A stretch of DNA of 64,000 nt from Tridacna crocea (lineage: Eukaryota; Mollusca; Bivalvia; Cardiida; Cardiidae). Each line of letters begins with the position of its first letter. The stretch's first letter is position 1. The notes beneath the pieces are model-generated. The model made no database searches and was not told the origin of the DNA. It saw nothing but the letters and a program-made list of their open reading frames with translations. The position numbers and the translations under genes were made by a program. Location: positions 11,793,501-11,857,500 of the forward strand of contig OX031060.1 in the NCBI GenBank assembly GCA_943736015.1, read 5' to 3'. Below, piece by piece: positions 63,515 through 64,000 of the stretch.

Positions 63515-64000
63515 TCAAAGCGTTGAGAACGCTGAAGTGGTATTTGTCAAGGAACCCATTGTATGGAATTAATGATTTGAAAGAAAACGTGAAATATTAT
63601 TCAAATATTGGAAGTCGACCAACTAAGCAAATAAGTATCGTTTCGGTTGAAGGGAGAAAGGAAAGTTTGGATTATTTGGATATTGGTGGTCTCCCTTTGG
63701 CCATTAGGAGGAATGAGGAGTAGTGTTCCTTGCCAGTAGGACGCAAGATGGACAGAGAGAAAACCATGTAAATTATATTAGATAAAATTAAAGTTTGCAC
63801 CTAAAAAATATGATTTTGAAATATCTTTAGCTCTTAACATTTTATTCCCAACATTGCCATCAATTATTTCGATCTATAAATATTCATGTCCAATTTAATA
63901 GAGTAGCACGCAATGATAGGATGAAAAAGTCATGGGACGAACTTATTTTGGAACAAATAAGCCCAGGACCAAGCAATCGTTGGACAAATTTTGTATCATT
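63515..64000 (+). repeat. Repeat P, copy 2, runs to the window edge
   Basis: Matches the reverse complement of 46140-46580. The ORF at 63523-63723 lies inside it and is not kept in the other copy. Confidence 0.8.

Noticed and set aside
63523-63723. 66-codon ORF near the right edge
   Set aside because: It lies within repeat P and is not conserved in the reversed copy at 46140-46580.
1-64000. Dozens of short ORFs encoding GKGENAGNQHFLLFPQCF-like peptides, which look like a conserved protein family
   Set aside because: They are translations of the TTAA-A palindrome in both directions. The same DNA is open on both strands, with no start context or shared gene structure, so it is repeat sequence and not a gene family.
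1-64000. A CRISPR-like array, because palindromic repeats recur many times
   Set aside because: Spacing is irregular, copies have transposon ends with TTAA duplications and the DNA is animal. There is no regular spacer structure.

Overview
This window is AT-rich, repeat-dense animal DNA with no host protein gene that I can recognise. Small palindromic DNA transposons, several tRNA-derived SINEs, a Ty3/Gypsy-lineage LTR element and a decayed Polinton fill most of it. The mix of GC-rich double-hairpin repeats and SINEs with a long conserved core fits a bivalve mollusc, perhaps a heterodont related to Dreissena or Mya. That is an inference from remembered repeat style, not from a marker gene.

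Layout. From 1 to 1.4 kb there are copies of a roughly 220-bp element, called TTAA-A here: ends CCCTTTACCAAAC / GTTTGGTAAAGGG, TTAA target duplication, perfect central palindrome. About 50 whole or partial copies lie in the window. From 1442 to 13451 is a 12.0-kb fossil Polinton (Maverick) with inverted terminal repeats. It keeps pieces of a protein-primed type DNA polymerase B, an integrase C-terminus with chromodomain and several small element ORFs on the minus strand. A spliced gene with a PC4-like domain lies on the plus strand. Its left 4 kb is filled by later insertions and a tandem duplication. From 13.5 to 46 kb is a mosaic of TTAA-A, related TTAA-B and TTAA-C elements, GC-rich hairpin repeats (GC1, GC2), foldback elements (FB1), SINEs of at least five types, and unclassified repeat pairs.

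From 46912 to 53539 there is a three-level nest. A short hairpin element holds a tRNA-derived SINE with a 13-bp target duplication, and the SINE holds a 6.2-kb LTR retrotransposon. The retrotransposon has two 555-bp LTRs that read as identical, an 18-nt tRNA-Pro-type primer site and a 1567-codon ORF ordered Gag, protease, integrase, reverse transcriptase, RNase H. Integrase before reverse transcriptase is the order of Gmr1-like elements. From 53.5 to 64 kb the mosaic resumes, with an 8-bp-duplication (hAT-like) palindromic element and a 278-bp palindrome built from an ATGACC motif.

How the parts relate. Several insertions can be dated against each other because an uninterrupted copy of the target lies in the same window: TTAA-A in one Polinton end, TTAA-B in a SINE head, a 230-bp unknown element in the other Polinton end, and a SINE inside a TTAA-A copy. 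These internal empty sites are the strongest evidence here. Coordinates of repeat edges without target duplications are approximate, and all similarities were judged by eye.
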